From Danxiaibacter flavus (GTDB lineage Bacteria > Bacteroidota > Bacteroidia > Chitinophagales > Chitinophagaceae): a stretch of 64,000 nucleotides of DNA. Shown here in pieces: positions 8,683 through 18,028 of the stretch. Each line of letters begins with the position of its first letter. The first letter of the stretch is position 1. The notes beneath the pieces are model-generated. The model was given only the letters and a program-made list of their open reading frames with translations. It had not been told where the DNA came from and searched no databases. The stretch covers positions 496,001 through 560,000 of the forward strand of contig NZ_JAULBC010000005.1 of assembly GCF_041060425.1 (NCBI RefSeq). The letters run 5' to 3'. Both the position numbers and the translations under genes were made by a program.

Positions 8683-9654
8683 ATGAATCAGGCCGCAACA
8701 ATGCAAACCATGACCATGGCTAATGCACACACCGACATTCCCGGTAATCCGTCCACAGCCAAAAGCAGCAAAGTAAAATTGAACGACAGAAGCAATGGAG
8801 AACCGCTTCGCGTTTTATCTGAGGAAGACTGGAAATTTTGGATCCATAATGGCTACATCGTTATCAAAAACGCTGTGCCTAAAGAACAGGTAGAAAGGCT
8901 GGCCGGTTTTTTATGGGAATTTGAAGAAAAAGATCCCAACGATCCGGAAACATGGTATGCGCCCCCGCGTGCCGAGATGAAGATGAAGGAACTGACCAAT
9001 ACAGGTATGGTGGAAGTGTATAATCATCAATATTTATGGGACAACCGCCAGATGCCGAAAGTACACCAGGCTTTTGCAGACATATGGGGTACAGAGAAAT
9101 TGTGGGTAACGATAGATCGCGCTAACCTGAACTTTCCCATCCGCCCGGGTTATGAATACAAGGGGTTTATCCACTGGGACTATGACCCGGAAACCAAACC
9201 GCAAAATGTTCAGGGAGTGCTGGCGCTGGCTGATCAGACCGATGAAAATATGGGCGGATTTCAATGTATTCCCGAATTGTACCGAACCTACGAAACCTGG
9301 AAGCTAACACAGCCAGGAGACCGGGATCATTTTAAACCGGACACAACAGGTTTTGACATTGTGAAAGTGCCGATGCAGGCAGGCGATCTGCTCATCTTTA
9401 ACAGCACTCAACCGCATGGAATAAGGGCAAACAATAGTGGTAGCAAAGTTAGAATGGCGCAGTATATCTCTATGATGCCGGCAGAAGAGGACAATGAGCT
9501 ATTGCGGGAATGGCGCATTTCATCCTGGCAGGAAAGAAGAGCACCTGAAGGATTTGCCTTCCCCGGCGACCCAAGAAAATGGGAACAAACAAAATATGAA
9601 ACGGCTAAGCTATCACCGCTGGGCAGAAAGTTGCTGGGATTGGATAGATGGTAA
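8683..9654 (+). CDS. Phytanoyl-CoA dioxygenase (PhyH) family oxygenase
   Basis: 323 residues from the ATG at 8683; the frame can be extended only through a TTG at 8647. It is a non-haem Fe(II)/2-oxoglutarate-dependent oxygenase fold: the iron ligands are HWD in GFIHWDYDPET (about residues 164 and 166) and the distal His in STQPHGIRA (about 245), followed by an arginine region able to bind 2-oxoglutarate. The substrate cannot be read from the sequence; bacterial members act on diverse small molecules. The divergent AraC gene is probably its regulator, a layout common for inducible catabolic oxygenases. Confidence 0.85.
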   Translation: MNQAATMQTMTMANAHTDIPGNPSTAKSSKVKLNDRSNGEPLRVLSEEDWKFWIHNGYIVIKNAVPKEQVERLAGFLWEFEEKDPNDPETWYAPPRAEMKMKELTNTGMVEVYNHQYLWDNRQMPKVHQAFADIWGTEKLWVTIDRANLNFPIRPGYEYKGFIHWDYDPETKPQNVQGVLALADQTDENMGGFQCIPELYRTYETWKLTQPGDRDHFKPDTTGFDIVKVPMQAGDLLIFNSTQPHGIRANNSGSKVRMAQYISMMPAEEDNELLREWRISSWQERRAPEGFAFPGDPRKWEQTKYETAKLSPLGRKLLGLDRW

Positions 9655-9866
9655 AGATCAACCTGCTTCTTTAATCAATAAAAACCAACCTATGTGCCTT
9701 AAGTTAAATGAAGATTCTGCAAAGAAATGTACCTGTAAATTTGCTCGCGTATGCAGGCGTCGCAAAAATGCGGGGACAATTGAAATCCGGACAGAAAAAT
9801 TATCATTTGTGCATGCTGTGTGGGCGCCGCTGAGTTCACAATTATTCGTTCTTAAATCAATATTAC

Positions 9867-10490
9867 ATGCAGAAAAGGGCGCTCATTTTTGATTTGGATA
9901 ATACGATATATGCGGTTCGTTCAATTGGAGATAAAATATTTGCACCGTTGCTTGAACTGATCGCAGCAGATGACGAACAAAGCCTGCAAATGGATAAGAT
10001 CAGGCACGAGATTATGCGAAGGCCTTTTCAAATGGTGGCAAAGGATTTTAATTTTTCGGAAGAACTTACTTCTAAAGGAATAGAGCTGCTAAGCAGCATT
10101 CGTTTTGATGGAGAAATTGAGCCTTTTAGTGACTATGAAATTGCGCGAACCCTGCCGCTCGACAAGTTTCTTGTGACAACCGGTTTCACCAACATGCAGC
10201 AAAGCAAGGTTACAGGAATGAATTTGGACCGTGACTTTAAAGAAATCCACATCATAGATCCTTCCTCTTCCACTAAAACTAAAAAGGATGTTTTTGAAGA
10301 CATTATAAAACGGCACAATTATGCCAGCCCTGAGGTATTGGTAATTGGCGATGATCTTCACTCTGAAATTAAGGCAGCGTTGGAGCTTGGCATTAGCGCT
10401 GTATTGTACGACAAGATGAATGTGTATGAAAATGACATTCCTGTTCCCAGGATCACAGACTTTGCGGAGTTAGCTGATTATTTGGGTTGA
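9867..10490 (+). CDS. HAD-superfamily hydrolase, pyrimidine 5'-nucleotidase-like
   Basis: 207 residues. Motif I is IFDLDNTIY near the N-terminus (nucleophile Asp and acid/base Asp), motif II is LVTTGF near residue 108, a lysine-rich segment TKTKKDV follows as motif III, and motif IV is VIGDDLHSEIKAA near residue 160. This is the complete catalytic set of a HAD phosphatase with a helical cap between motifs I and II. A cytoplasmic phosphomonoesterase role, possibly on nucleotides, is inferred from family resemblance. It follows the dioxygenase after about 210 nt and is probably transcribed alone. Confidence 0.8.
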   Translation: MQKRALIFDLDNTIYAVRSIGDKIFAPLLELIAADDEQSLQMDKIRHEIMRRPFQMVAKDFNFSEELTSKGIELLSSIRFDGEIEPFSDYEIARTLPLDKFLVTTGFTNMQQSKVTGMNLDRDFKEIHIIDPSSSTKTKKDVFEDIIKRHNYASPEVLVIGDDLHSEIKAALELGISAVLYDKMNVYENDIPVPRITDFAELADYLG

Positions 10491-10576
10491 GGGGCAGAAT
10501 ATAACATTTAAAGGAGGCACGAAGCATATTCAAGTTGTGTTTCGTGTCTCCTTTTTGATCTATCCATTCTGATAGA

Positions 10577-10672
10577 ATTTTTTGGATAAAAACTTTACCA
10601 GAAACATCTTATTTACTGTTTAGCTGGCTGTACAAGTACGCATTGCACGACGCCATTGTGGCATATATACGC
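10577..10672 (+). repeat. Diverged direct repeat, copy A
   Basis: Begins TTTTTTGGATAAAAACTTTA and runs for about 96 nt. Copy B at 11647-11742 aligns along its whole length with scattered substitutions (for example ACTTTACCAGAAA against CTTTTACTAGAAA, and AAGTACGCATTGC against AAGTACACATTGC). Confidence 0.6.
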
Positions 10673-10802
10673 CAGATAGGGCAAATGGTCAGGTATTATT
10701 TACCATATTCTAAAGTCGAATTAATCCCCAAAAAAACATTACAAGCATCTGCTAACGATCCCACGCTCCGATTTCTTTTACCGCCGGTGATGCAGGAGTT
10801 TT

Positions 10803-10810
10803 TAACTTTG
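10803..10810 (+). promoter_or_regulatory. Candidate -7 box of the SnoaL-like lipoprotein gene
   Basis: TAACTTTG matches the Bacteroidota -7 consensus TAnnTTTG and lies 26 nt before the ATG at 10836. No convincing -33 TTG is present at the expected distance. Confidence 0.45.
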
Positions 10811-10835
10811 TATTCCCGTCTTAAAAAAGATAAAA

Positions 10836-11405
10836 ATGAAAAAGTTTGTCTGCCAAAACCTTGTTGCATTAATTTGTTTGGCAGCTGCGGTAAGCCTGAC
10901 GGCCTGTACAGGAAATAAAAAAAATGACAGGGATGAGCTGGTCAAACAAATTCAGGCGCTTACGGCGAGCAAAGACACCATTGCCAAAAATCTGCAAACA
11001 TTCGACACATTAGATTACACGGTTTTTTCGAATCGCGAATGGACACGACTGCATGAGAGCCATGCAAAAGACATCATTGTGCATTTTCCTGACGGGCATA
11101 TTGAAAAGGGCATTGAGCAACACATCAAAACACTGGATGCGATGTTTGTATATGCGCCCGATACAAGAATTAAAGAGCACCCTATCAAAATAGGCTCCGG
11201 TAATATGACCGCCGTAATGGGTTGGATGGAAGGAACTTTTACAAAGCCGATGCCAACCGGCGATGGTAAATTTATTCAACCTACGGGCAAGAAGTTTCGC
11301 ATTCCGATGGCGACGATCGGTATTTGGAAAAGCGATGGTACCATGAGTGAAGAATATCTGTTTTGGGATAATAAGACGTACATGGATCAGATCATGGGGA
11401 AATGA
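10836..11405 (+). CDS. SnoaL/NTF2-like lipoprotein
   Basis: 189 residues with a lipoprotein signal ending LTAC (Cys near residue 24), so it is exported and lipid-anchored. A short coiled segment (about 30-55) is followed by an NTF2-like fold: NREWTRLHESHAKDIIVHFP is the typical helix-to-strand entry of SnoaL-like ester cyclases, followed by GHIEKGIEQHIKTLD. Such proteins bind small hydrophobic ligands or act as cyclases and isomerases; no function is assigned here. The gene is alone on its transcript as far as can be seen. Confidence 0.75.
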   Translation: MKKFVCQNLVALICLAAAVSLTACTGNKKNDRDELVKQIQALTASKDTIAKNLQTFDTLDYTVFSNREWTRLHESHAKDIIVHFPDGHIEKGIEQHIKTLDAMFVYAPDTRIKEHPIKIGSGNMTAVMGWMEGTFTKPMPTGDGKFIQPTGKKFRIPMATIGIWKSDGTMSEEYLFWDNKTYMDQIMGK

Positions 11406-12039
11406 TAAACTGCTTAGGTAGGTTGCAGGTAATGGTAAAAAAAATTAGCGTGTGACGGGTTTACTAAACTGATTATCCCATGCTGGAGCTTCTATTATTT
11501 TGAACCGTTGGATGAAACAGATCCACAATGAAATTTACAAGGATCAAACAAAATGAATTTTTAAAAACGGCGGTCCTTAATGGCGCAAGTATGCTGTGGA
11601 ATTACGTGCGTTACGTAATTTGGCTGAGTCAATCCAATGAGCTAAGGTTTTTTGATAAAACTTTTACTAGAAATATAATCTTTACAGTATAACCGGCGCC
11701 ATAAGTACACATTGCCGGAAGTCATCGCCGCATACTTGTGGTGGGTGGGCGCAGGAATAAAGATGACCAAAAAAAATTTAATGTTACAATAGTGTTGTAA
11801 AACGTATATTCGATTTCACGCGGCCTGAATCATTATTCATTATCCTTACCTAAACCATCTAAATCCCTTATCCACTTTTATCTTAAATCAATAAAAAATC
11901 GTGCTTGTTATGAGACGTCATTCTTTTATGCCCTATTCTTTCTTTACGACAAATCCCATCAATTTTTTATATATCACTTGTAAATCCTTTCAATCATAAA
12001 TGCACTAGAAATTTTTTTAAAACCTAAAACCAGCTTGCC
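11406..12039. other. Intergenic region at the left edge of the defence island
   Basis: No gene is supported. It carries repeat copy B (11647-11742). Downstream of the repeat the sequence becomes markedly AT-rich, matching the defence genes and not the preceding chromosome, so the island boundary probably lies here. No direct repeat or tRNA was recognised. Confidence 0.5.
11647..11742 (+). repeat. Diverged direct repeat, copy B
   Basis: Second copy of the 96-nt element described at 10577-10672, in the same orientation. The sequences flanking the two copies are unrelated, so the repeat unit is close to the stated length. Confidence 0.6.
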
Positions 12040-13110
12040 ATGGACTTTAAAGACCAAATTGGACTACTTGCTCAAAGAGTTTCCAAAATGAAAGATGCTA
12101 TTCTTACAGAAGAAGCTACCAAGAATGCATTTATTATGCCTTTCCTGCAAACAATGGGGTATGATATTTTTAACCCGCTTGAAGTTGTTCCTGAATTTAT
12201 CGCGGATATTGGCATAAAAAAAGGAGAAAAAGTTGATTATGCTATTCTCAAAGACGGAAGCCCAATAATTTTGATTGAATGCAAGCATTGGTCTTCTGAT
12301 CTTGACCCACACAACAGCCAGCTGTTCAGATATTTTCATACAACTGAGGCGAAATTTGGAATCCTTACGAATGGTATTATTTATAGGTTTTACACCGATT
12401 TGGTACAGTCTAACAAAATGGATGAAAAGCCTTTCTTCGAATTTAAAATAGATGACATTAAAGAAGCACAGATTGAAAAATTAAAAGAATTCCACAAGAG
12501 CTATTTTAATCTTGAAAGCATTAATAACACTGCCAGTGAACTAAAGTACATGTCGGAATTGCGTGCTTTAATTATCAAAGAAATAAGCGATCCGTCCGAA
12601 GAGTTTACAAGACTTTTTGCTAAAACCGTATATCCTTCAATTGTTACCGCTAAAATTTTGGAACAGTTTAAAGGATATTTAAAGAGAACATTCGCGCAGT
12701 TCCTGAACGATTCTATTAATGAGCGTCTTAAAACAGCATTAGCGACCGAGACACAAAAAGCAGAAGAAATAAGTAAAGAAGATTTGACCTCTGCTACTGT
12801 GGACGAAAATAAAGTAGTAACCACTGCAGAAGAGATGGATGCTTTTTACATAGTCCGGGCAATTTTGGCATCGAAGGTTAAGGTAACAAGAATTATAAGC
12901 AGGGACACTCAATCTTATTTCGGCGTTCTTCTTGATGACAATAACAGAAAGCCATTATGCAGGTTACATTTTAATGGCAAGAAAAAACACATAAGCTTCT
13001 TTGATACAGGCAAGGAGGAGCGGGTTCAAATAGAATCAACAAACGATATCTATGAACATGCATCAAGGTTGATAAAAAGTATTGACATATATGAACCGAT
13101 AGGAAATTGA
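12040..13110 (+). CDS. Stand-alone HsdR_N-type PD-(D/E)xK nuclease-like protein
   Basis: 356 residues. The N-terminal 160 residues match the type I restriction HsdR N-terminal nuclease fold: VDYAILKDG supplies the Asp (about 66) and LIECKHW the Glu-x-Lys pair (about 80 and 82), followed by QLFRYFHTTEAKFGILTNG with the motif QxxRY. There is no helicase domain, unlike full HsdR. The middle is helical and Lys/Glu-rich; the last 90 residues form a beta-rich domain of unknown role. It lies 181 nt before qatA on the same strand and shares its AT-rich composition, so it could be an accessory of that system or an independent defence gene. Confidence 0.8.
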   Translation: MDFKDQIGLLAQRVSKMKDAILTEEATKNAFIMPFLQTMGYDIFNPLEVVPEFIADIGIKKGEKVDYAILKDGSPIILIECKHWSSDLDPHNSQLFRYFHTTEAKFGILTNGIIYRFYTDLVQSNKMDEKPFFEFKIDDIKEAQIEKLKEFHKSYFNLESINNTASELKYMSELRALIIKEISDPSEEFTRLFAKTVYPSIVTAKILEQFKGYLKRTFAQFLNDSINERLKTALATETQKAEEISKEDLTSATVDENKVVTTAEEMDAFYIVRAILASKVKVTRIISRDTQSYFGVLLDDNNRKPLCRLHFNGKKKHISFFDTGKEERVQIESTNDIYEHASRLIKSIDIYEPIGN

Positions 13111-13291
13111 AATCCTTCTGAAATAAAAAGATGCTCTACTTGCAAGAATTGTAATGTAATCAGGTCAGACAATAATAGTTCTGGTTCGACGCTCGAAGCG
13201 CTGAAGCTGCTTTTAGAAATTAACTCCACTGGAAATACGTTAACACTGGAGTATAAAAAAATATTGTAATAACGAAAAAGATATAAAACAC

Positions 13292-15190
13292 ATGTGGGCA
13301 GATAATGAAACATCAGAAGACCTTTTAGGATTTAAGGTACACGCAGACTTGTTAATTAATATCATTAATGATGAATCTGTTTTGCCGATTACAATAGGAG
13401 TTTTTGGCGATTGGGGAAGTGGAAAATCCAGCATCTTGCAAATAGTAAAAGAAGAATTTGATGGGGTGGATGATAAAGATTCGCTCTGTATACATTTTAA
13501 TGGATGGACTTTTGAAGGATATGATGATGCTAAAGCTGCGTTACTCGACTCAATTGTCAAAGAATTGGAGGGCAACAAAAAGATTTCTGCTGAAATAAAG
13601 GATACGATTAAGGAAAAAGCAAGAAAACTTTGGAAGTCTATCAATTGGATGCGTGGCGCAGGTATGGTTATGAAAAATGTTGCCTTGCCAGCTGTTTCTG
13701 CATATTTTACAGGAGGGCTTAGTTTAGTTCCGTTTGCAATTCAGAAGATAACTGAATGGGGGGATAATCCGGAAAAAATAATTGAAAAACTGAAATCGGA
13801 AGAGGGGAAGGAAATATATAATGCCTTTGTAAAAGATCGAAAAGAAAAAGATAAAAATTCCACAAATGCGGTAGCCGAATTTCGAAAGGATTTTTCAGAT
13901 TTATTAGAAGCGACAAACCTCAAAAGATTAATTGTTATAATAGATGACTTGGATAGATGTAGTCCAGAAAGGATTATTGAAAATCTCGAAGCAATTAAGC
14001 TTTTTCTAAACGTATCAAAAACAGCTTTCCTCATTGGAGCCGACCCTCGAATAGTAAAATACGCAATTGAACATAAGTACAAGAACAATAGAGAGATTGA
14101 GGAAGACAACAATAGGATTATTATAGATTACTTGGAAAAGTTAATACAGCTTCCATATTCTTTACCAAGACTTTCCGAATCAGAAGTCGAAACTTATATA
14201 TCAATGCTAATTTGTAAAAAAGAAATCGGCATTGAAAAGTTTAAAAATGTACTTGATGAATTTAAGAAGTATAGAATGACGAATAAGTATTCAGCATTTG
14301 GACTATCACACTTTGAAAAAATTTTAGAAGCAGAAGAATTCAGAAAAGTTAAGGACAATGTAATTACAATCCCTTCATTAGTACCCTTGATTACAAATAG
14401 TTTGTATGGGAATCCCCGACAGATTAAACGGTTTCTAAATACTTACACCATCAGAAAAAGGCTTGCAGAAGTTGCATCCTTGCAAAGTTTTAATGAAGCT
14501 GTTCTTGCAAAAATGATGATACTTGAATATTCTGAACCCAAGTTATTCAAAAAGCTATTTGAATGGCAAATTGTTCAAGATGGTGTGCCTAAAGAAATAA
14601 CTGATATAGAAACTCTATGTAAAGAAAAAGGAATTAATGATGTTATTTCAGAAATAAAAGATACAGATTTCAAAGACTGGAGTAAACCTAAAATAATTAA
14701 ATGGTTTCAGATTGAGCCTTTATTATCAGGAGTTGATTTACGAGATTATTATTGGATTGCTCGTGATAAATTAGAAAATTCTATCACTTCAGCGAGTATG
14801 ATTCCGCCAGTAGTTAGAGCATTGTTTAATGAGTTATTGCCCGATAATATGACGACAACTGTCACAAAATCTCTACTTTCTGAAAAGTTCCAGCCCTTTA
14901 GCGATATTGAGAAAGATGCATTTTTTAACCTTCTATCTTCAAATTTAAAAAGGAATCCTCAGCAAAAGAGACTTTATGATATTTTCAATGTAATGACAGA
15001 AAATAAAATTGAAAATACAGGTTACCATTATATGGAAGCTCTTAAGATAATAAGTGTAACAGATATTGAACCTGCAGTTGCAACGAGATTAGCAGATTTT
15101 AAATCTGAACCAGAGATGGGAGACTTTTTGAAAGATTATTTCCAAGATGGAAAATCTAGAGCAAGCAAGGCATTTAATCTAAAAAAATAG
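13292..15190 (+). CDS. qatA: QatA: KAP-family P-loop ATPase of a Qat anti-phage system
   Basis: 632 residues. The Walker A motif GDWGSGKSS lies at about residues 38-46 and Walker B LIVIIDDLDRC at about 210-220, both diagnostic of the KAP NTPase family. Between them are a hydrophobic segment (about 128-150, ALPAVSAYFTGGLSLVPFAI) that may touch the membrane, and a charged helical stretch. NPRQIKRFLNTY near 375 is the conserved sensor-like region of KAP proteins. The three following genes identify the four-gene Qat system, in which QatA is the ATPase required for phage resistance. The stop codon is 2 nt before the qatB start. Confidence 0.92.
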   Translation: MWADNETSEDLLGFKVHADLLINIINDESVLPITIGVFGDWGSGKSSILQIVKEEFDGVDDKDSLCIHFNGWTFEGYDDAKAALLDSIVKELEGNKKISAEIKDTIKEKARKLWKSINWMRGAGMVMKNVALPAVSAYFTGGLSLVPFAIQKITEWGDNPEKIIEKLKSEEGKEIYNAFVKDRKEKDKNSTNAVAEFRKDFSDLLEATNLKRLIVIIDDLDRCSPERIIENLEAIKLFLNVSKTAFLIGADPRIVKYAIEHKYKNNREIEEDNNRIIIDYLEKLIQLPYSLPRLSESEVETYISMLICKKEIGIEKFKNVLDEFKKYRMTNKYSAFGLSHFEKILEAEEFRKVKDNVITIPSLVPLITNSLYGNPRQIKRFLNTYTIRKRLAEVASLQSFNEAVLAKMMILEYSEPKLFKKLFEWQIVQDGVPKEITDIETLCKEKGINDVISEIKDTDFKDWSKPKIIKWFQIEPLLSGVDLRDYYWIARDKLENSITSASMIPPVVRALFNELLPDNMTTTVTKSLLSEKFQPFSDIEKDAFFNLLSSNLKRNPQQKRLYDIFNVMTENKIENTGYHYMEALKIISVTDIEPAVATRLADFKSEPEMGDFLKDYFQDGKSRASKAFNLKK

Positions 15191-15192
15191 AA

Positions 15193-15933
15193 ATGGGAAC
15201 ATCTAAATCATTTTCTGAAGTAAAACACTCAATGGTTCCGAATTGGGGTTCACTTAGCTCTTCGCTTACTTCAAACTGTGATTCTTCTGTTCTTCCTACT
15301 CAGAAGCTACAGAATATTATGGGAAATTTTGTTTCAGCATTGGGGGGAGCATCAACGGGAGGTCGCGGCGGTTCAAAAGCAGGAGGGAGAAGTAGTATCA
15401 AAACTGCGAAGAAAATCGGAAAGGTCTTTTCAAAGTTTATAAGTTCTGGTAATAATATTAGGGAAACGCTTGAATTTACAGGATTAACTGATATTGATAC
15501 TAAAACAGTGGGGGATGTTATTAATCATTTGATTGAATATTGTTCCGGCAGTGCCACATCAATTGATGATAACGCGGCAAAAGAAGCTACAAGATTATTA
15601 TTAGAAGAACTGATAGGGCAAGCTGAGTCTATTGATGAGGTACAAACTTTATTACAACAAACTTTTGAAACCAATACTTTGGAAGATATAATAATAAAGT
15701 ATTTCGGGTATTACATTAATGAGCTTTTGTCAAAATGGTTCTATGAAAATTTAATAAGGAACAAGAATGAAAGTGACTGCAATAGTCTTTTCAATCAGGT
15801 AAAAAATTTCATAGTTGAGAGAGTTAACGATATGCACAAAAGAAATCCACTACAAAATATTGATTGGAGTTCTGATGAAGCAGACAGGCTTGTAAAAAAC
15901 ATTCAACAAGATATATTAACCGTATTTGAATAG
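15193..15933 (+). CDS. qatB: QatB: Gly-rich, helical component of the Qat system
   Basis: 246 residues with no enzymatic motif. The N-terminal part has a low-complexity Gly/Ser tract at about residues 50-70 (GGASTGGRGGSKAGGRSS); the remainder is helical and acidic. This layout and its place between a KAP ATPase and a QueC-like protein match QatB, whose biochemical role is not established. Spacing of 2 nt on each side shows tight operon packing. Assignment rests mainly on context and the Gly-rich tract. Confidence 0.85.
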   Translation: MGTSKSFSEVKHSMVPNWGSLSSSLTSNCDSSVLPTQKLQNIMGNFVSALGGASTGGRGGSKAGGRSSIKTAKKIGKVFSKFISSGNNIRETLEFTGLTDIDTKTVGDVINHLIEYCSGSATSIDDNAAKEATRLLLEELIGQAESIDEVQTLLQQTFETNTLEDIIIKYFGYYINELLSKWFYENLIRNKNESDCNSLFNQVKNFIVERVNDMHKRNPLQNIDWSSDEADRLVKNIQQDILTVFE

Positions 15934-15935
15934 TT

Positions 15936-17294
15936 ATGAGAGTAAATGTAGTTATTGATAATGCCGATTATGGCAAATTTTCAGATTTGCAGCTTTGTTA
16001 TACAGATAGCGGAGTGAATAGAAAAGTTCCATTGTCTTTTTTAAGCTATGAAAGAGTTTTTGATTTTACGACTGATTTTACTTCTGTAAAATTTGATTTC
16101 TTCCTTATATCTGCGATAGTTTATGGTGTTGACAACCTACTTAGTCGGGCTATTTATTCAAATGATGGTTGGACAAGAGATATACAAGTAGAATTTCCAG
16201 TAAAGAATTTCTCGGTGTGGAGTGGGAAGGAAGAAAAGTTGAAGCAGATTTTAGACTTCTTAACAGGTGATGATTGGCGGATTTCTTTTAGGGAAATAGA
16301 AGATGTCAGCTTTTTTCAACCACGAACAAACCGAAGGAAAATTCCACGTTATGAAAGAGAAACTATTAATTCCGTAAGTTTATTTTCAGGCGGGTTAGAT
16401 TCTTTAATTGGGGTCATAGATGAGTTAGAAAAGCTAAGAGATAATGAAAAAATACTATTGGTTTCTCATTTCGATTCAAAGTCGCCAGGGCCAAATGGAG
16501 ACCAGAGAAAACTATTGAGCCATTTAATGACCAAATACCCCAATAAAATATATTGGGTGCAATCAAAATTAGCATTATCAAGAAAAGATGTTAATGGTAA
16601 CGGGGTAACGATAGAAAATAATTACCGCAGTCGTTCACTATTTTTTATTGGTTTAGGTTGTTATTTATCCACGATTGATAAATTAACAATTCCTGAGAAC
16701 GGCACAATTTCAATTAATTATCCTCTTACTCCATCAAGAGTAAGTTCGTTAAGTACAAGGACAACCCATCCTTATGTTTTAAAGAATACGCAAGAATTGC
16801 TCGCAGCATTAGGATTATCCACTAGAATATATAACCCTTATGCATTTAAGACCAAAGGAGAAATGTTTGTTGAATGTACGAACCCTACATTTATACAACA
16901 TATTTTTCAAGATTCTGTTTCTTGTGGAAAAAGAGGTAGACGACAATTCCACTTTGACAATCCAAATGAAATTCACAATTGTGGGAGATGTATGCCCTGT
17001 ATATACAGGCGAGCAGCATTAAATAAAGCTGGTTTGGATAATGAAAATCACTATGGAAATTTTATCACTAATGTTGCAGCGGTAGGAAATAATGATTTAC
17101 CAGCTTTATTCAGTTACTTAAAAAGAAATATATCCTTAGAGAAAATGAAAAGAGATTTATTAGTTAATGGGAATATTAATATTAATAATCTTACTGAATA
17201 TGCGGAAATGGTATTGAGGTCGAAACAAGAAGTGTTGCAGTTGTTTAGAGATAAAGGTAGTAGATTTGTAAAATCAGAACTGGGTTTAAGATGA
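15936..17294 (+). CDS. qatC: QatC: QueC-like 7-cyano-7-deazaguanine synthase homologue
   Basis: 452 residues. About 130 N-terminal residues are extra relative to housekeeping QueC. The PP-loop SLFSGGLDSLIG lies near residue 150, and a Cys cluster CGKRG...CGRCMPCIYRRAA near 325-365 matches the zinc site of QueC. QueC makes preQ0 from CDG using ATP; in Qat systems the homologue is required for defence, suggesting modification of a nucleic acid or protein, which remains inference. Its 3' end overlaps qatD by 4 nt, implying translational coupling. Confidence 0.92.
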   Translation: MRVNVVIDNADYGKFSDLQLCYTDSGVNRKVPLSFLSYERVFDFTTDFTSVKFDFFLISAIVYGVDNLLSRAIYSNDGWTRDIQVEFPVKNFSVWSGKEEKLKQILDFLTGDDWRISFREIEDVSFFQPRTNRRKIPRYERETINSVSLFSGGLDSLIGVIDELEKLRDNEKILLVSHFDSKSPGPNGDQRKLLSHLMTKYPNKIYWVQSKLALSRKDVNGNGVTIENNYRSRSLFFIGLGCYLSTIDKLTIPENGTISINYPLTPSRVSSLSTRTTHPYVLKNTQELLAALGLSTRIYNPYAFKTKGEMFVECTNPTFIQHIFQDSVSCGKRGRRQFHFDNPNEIHNCGRCMPCIYRRAALNKAGLDNENHYGNFITNVAAVGNNDLPALFSYLKRNISLEKMKRDLLVNGNININNLTEYAEMVLRSKQEVLQLFRDKGSRFVKSELGLR

Positions 17295-18028
17295 TTATTG
17301 ATACACACTGCCACATAGATTTATATCCCGATCCAGGTGAAGTTTTACAAGATTCTATAAAAGCTAATACAACAGTATTAGCAATGACTAATCTTCCAAG
17401 CCATTTTGAAATGGGATATCCCCATTTCAAATCACTAAAAAAGATAAGATTGGCATTGGGAATGCATCCACTAATGGCGGATTCCCACAAAAAGGAGTTT
17501 GATTTATTTCTAAATAATATAAGTAAAACATCGTACGTTGGAGAAGTTGGTTTGGACTTTTCTGCAGAGGGTATGCCTACAAAGGATATCCAGATATACA
17601 CTTTTGCTAAAATACTAAAGGTAGTTTCCGGGCAAAAAAAAATCTTAAGCATTCATTCTAGACAAGCAGAGAAAGAAGTTTTAGAGCTATTGGTAAAATA
17701 CAAAATTGAAAACGCAATTTTTCATTGGTATAGTGGGCCATTATATTTAATTGAAAAAATCGCACACGCTGGATACTATTTTTCAATAAATCCAGCAATG
17801 ACTCGATCAGCATCGGGAAGAAAAATAATTTCCAAAATCCCTAAGGCGCTTTTATTAACCGAAACAGACGGCCCATTTGTAATGGAGCATAACTCTCCTG
17901 CTAGACCTGGCCAAGTTTCATCTGTAATTTCTTGTTTAGCTCGTTTATTGCTGCGCTCAAACAAAGAAATTGAAGAATTAATTGAGATGAACTTTAATAG
18001 TGTTATAAAAAGATTACGGCCATATTGA
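17291..18028 (+). CDS. qatD: QatD: TatD-like metal-dependent DNase of the Qat system
   Basis: 245 residues, the usual length of TatD nucleases. Metal-ligand motifs occur in order: DTHCHIDLYP (HxH near the N-terminus), GEVGLDFS (Glu), LSIHSRQAEKEVLELL (His), IFHWYSG (His) and LLTETDGPF (Asp). The complete set argues for an active hydrolase. It closes the four-gene operon; the ATG overlaps the qatC stop. In Qat it is thought to act as the nuclease effector or processing enzyme, which is inferred from family activity. Confidence 0.92.
   Translation: MIIDTHCHIDLYPDPGEVLQDSIKANTTVLAMTNLPSHFEMGYPHFKSLKKIRLALGMHPLMADSHKKEFDLFLNNISKTSYVGEVGLDFSAEGMPTKDIQIYTFAKILKVVSGQKKILSIHSRQAEKEVLELLVKYKIENAIFHWYSGPLYLIEKIAHAGYYFSINPAMTRSASGRKIISKIPKALLLTETDGPFVMEHNSPARPGQVSSVISCLARLLLRSNKEIEELIEMNFNSVIKRLRPY

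Larger units (their letters stand above)
10491..10835. other. Intergenic region holding the first copy of a 96-nt repeat and a promoter
   Basis: No gene is supported. It contains repeat copy A (10577-10672), related to 11647-11742, and a TAACTTTG -7 box at 10803-10810, 26 nt before the next start codon. Confidence 0.5.

Noticed and set aside
9494..9892. 132-codon forward frame overlapping the end of the dioxygenase gene
   Set aside because: It runs in another frame over the well-supported PhyH gene, lacks any domain and ends inside the HAD gene.
10643..10918. 91-codon forward frame before the SnoaL lipoprotein
   Set aside because: It overlaps the repeat and the signal-peptide region of the lipoprotein in another frame; composition is not coding-like.
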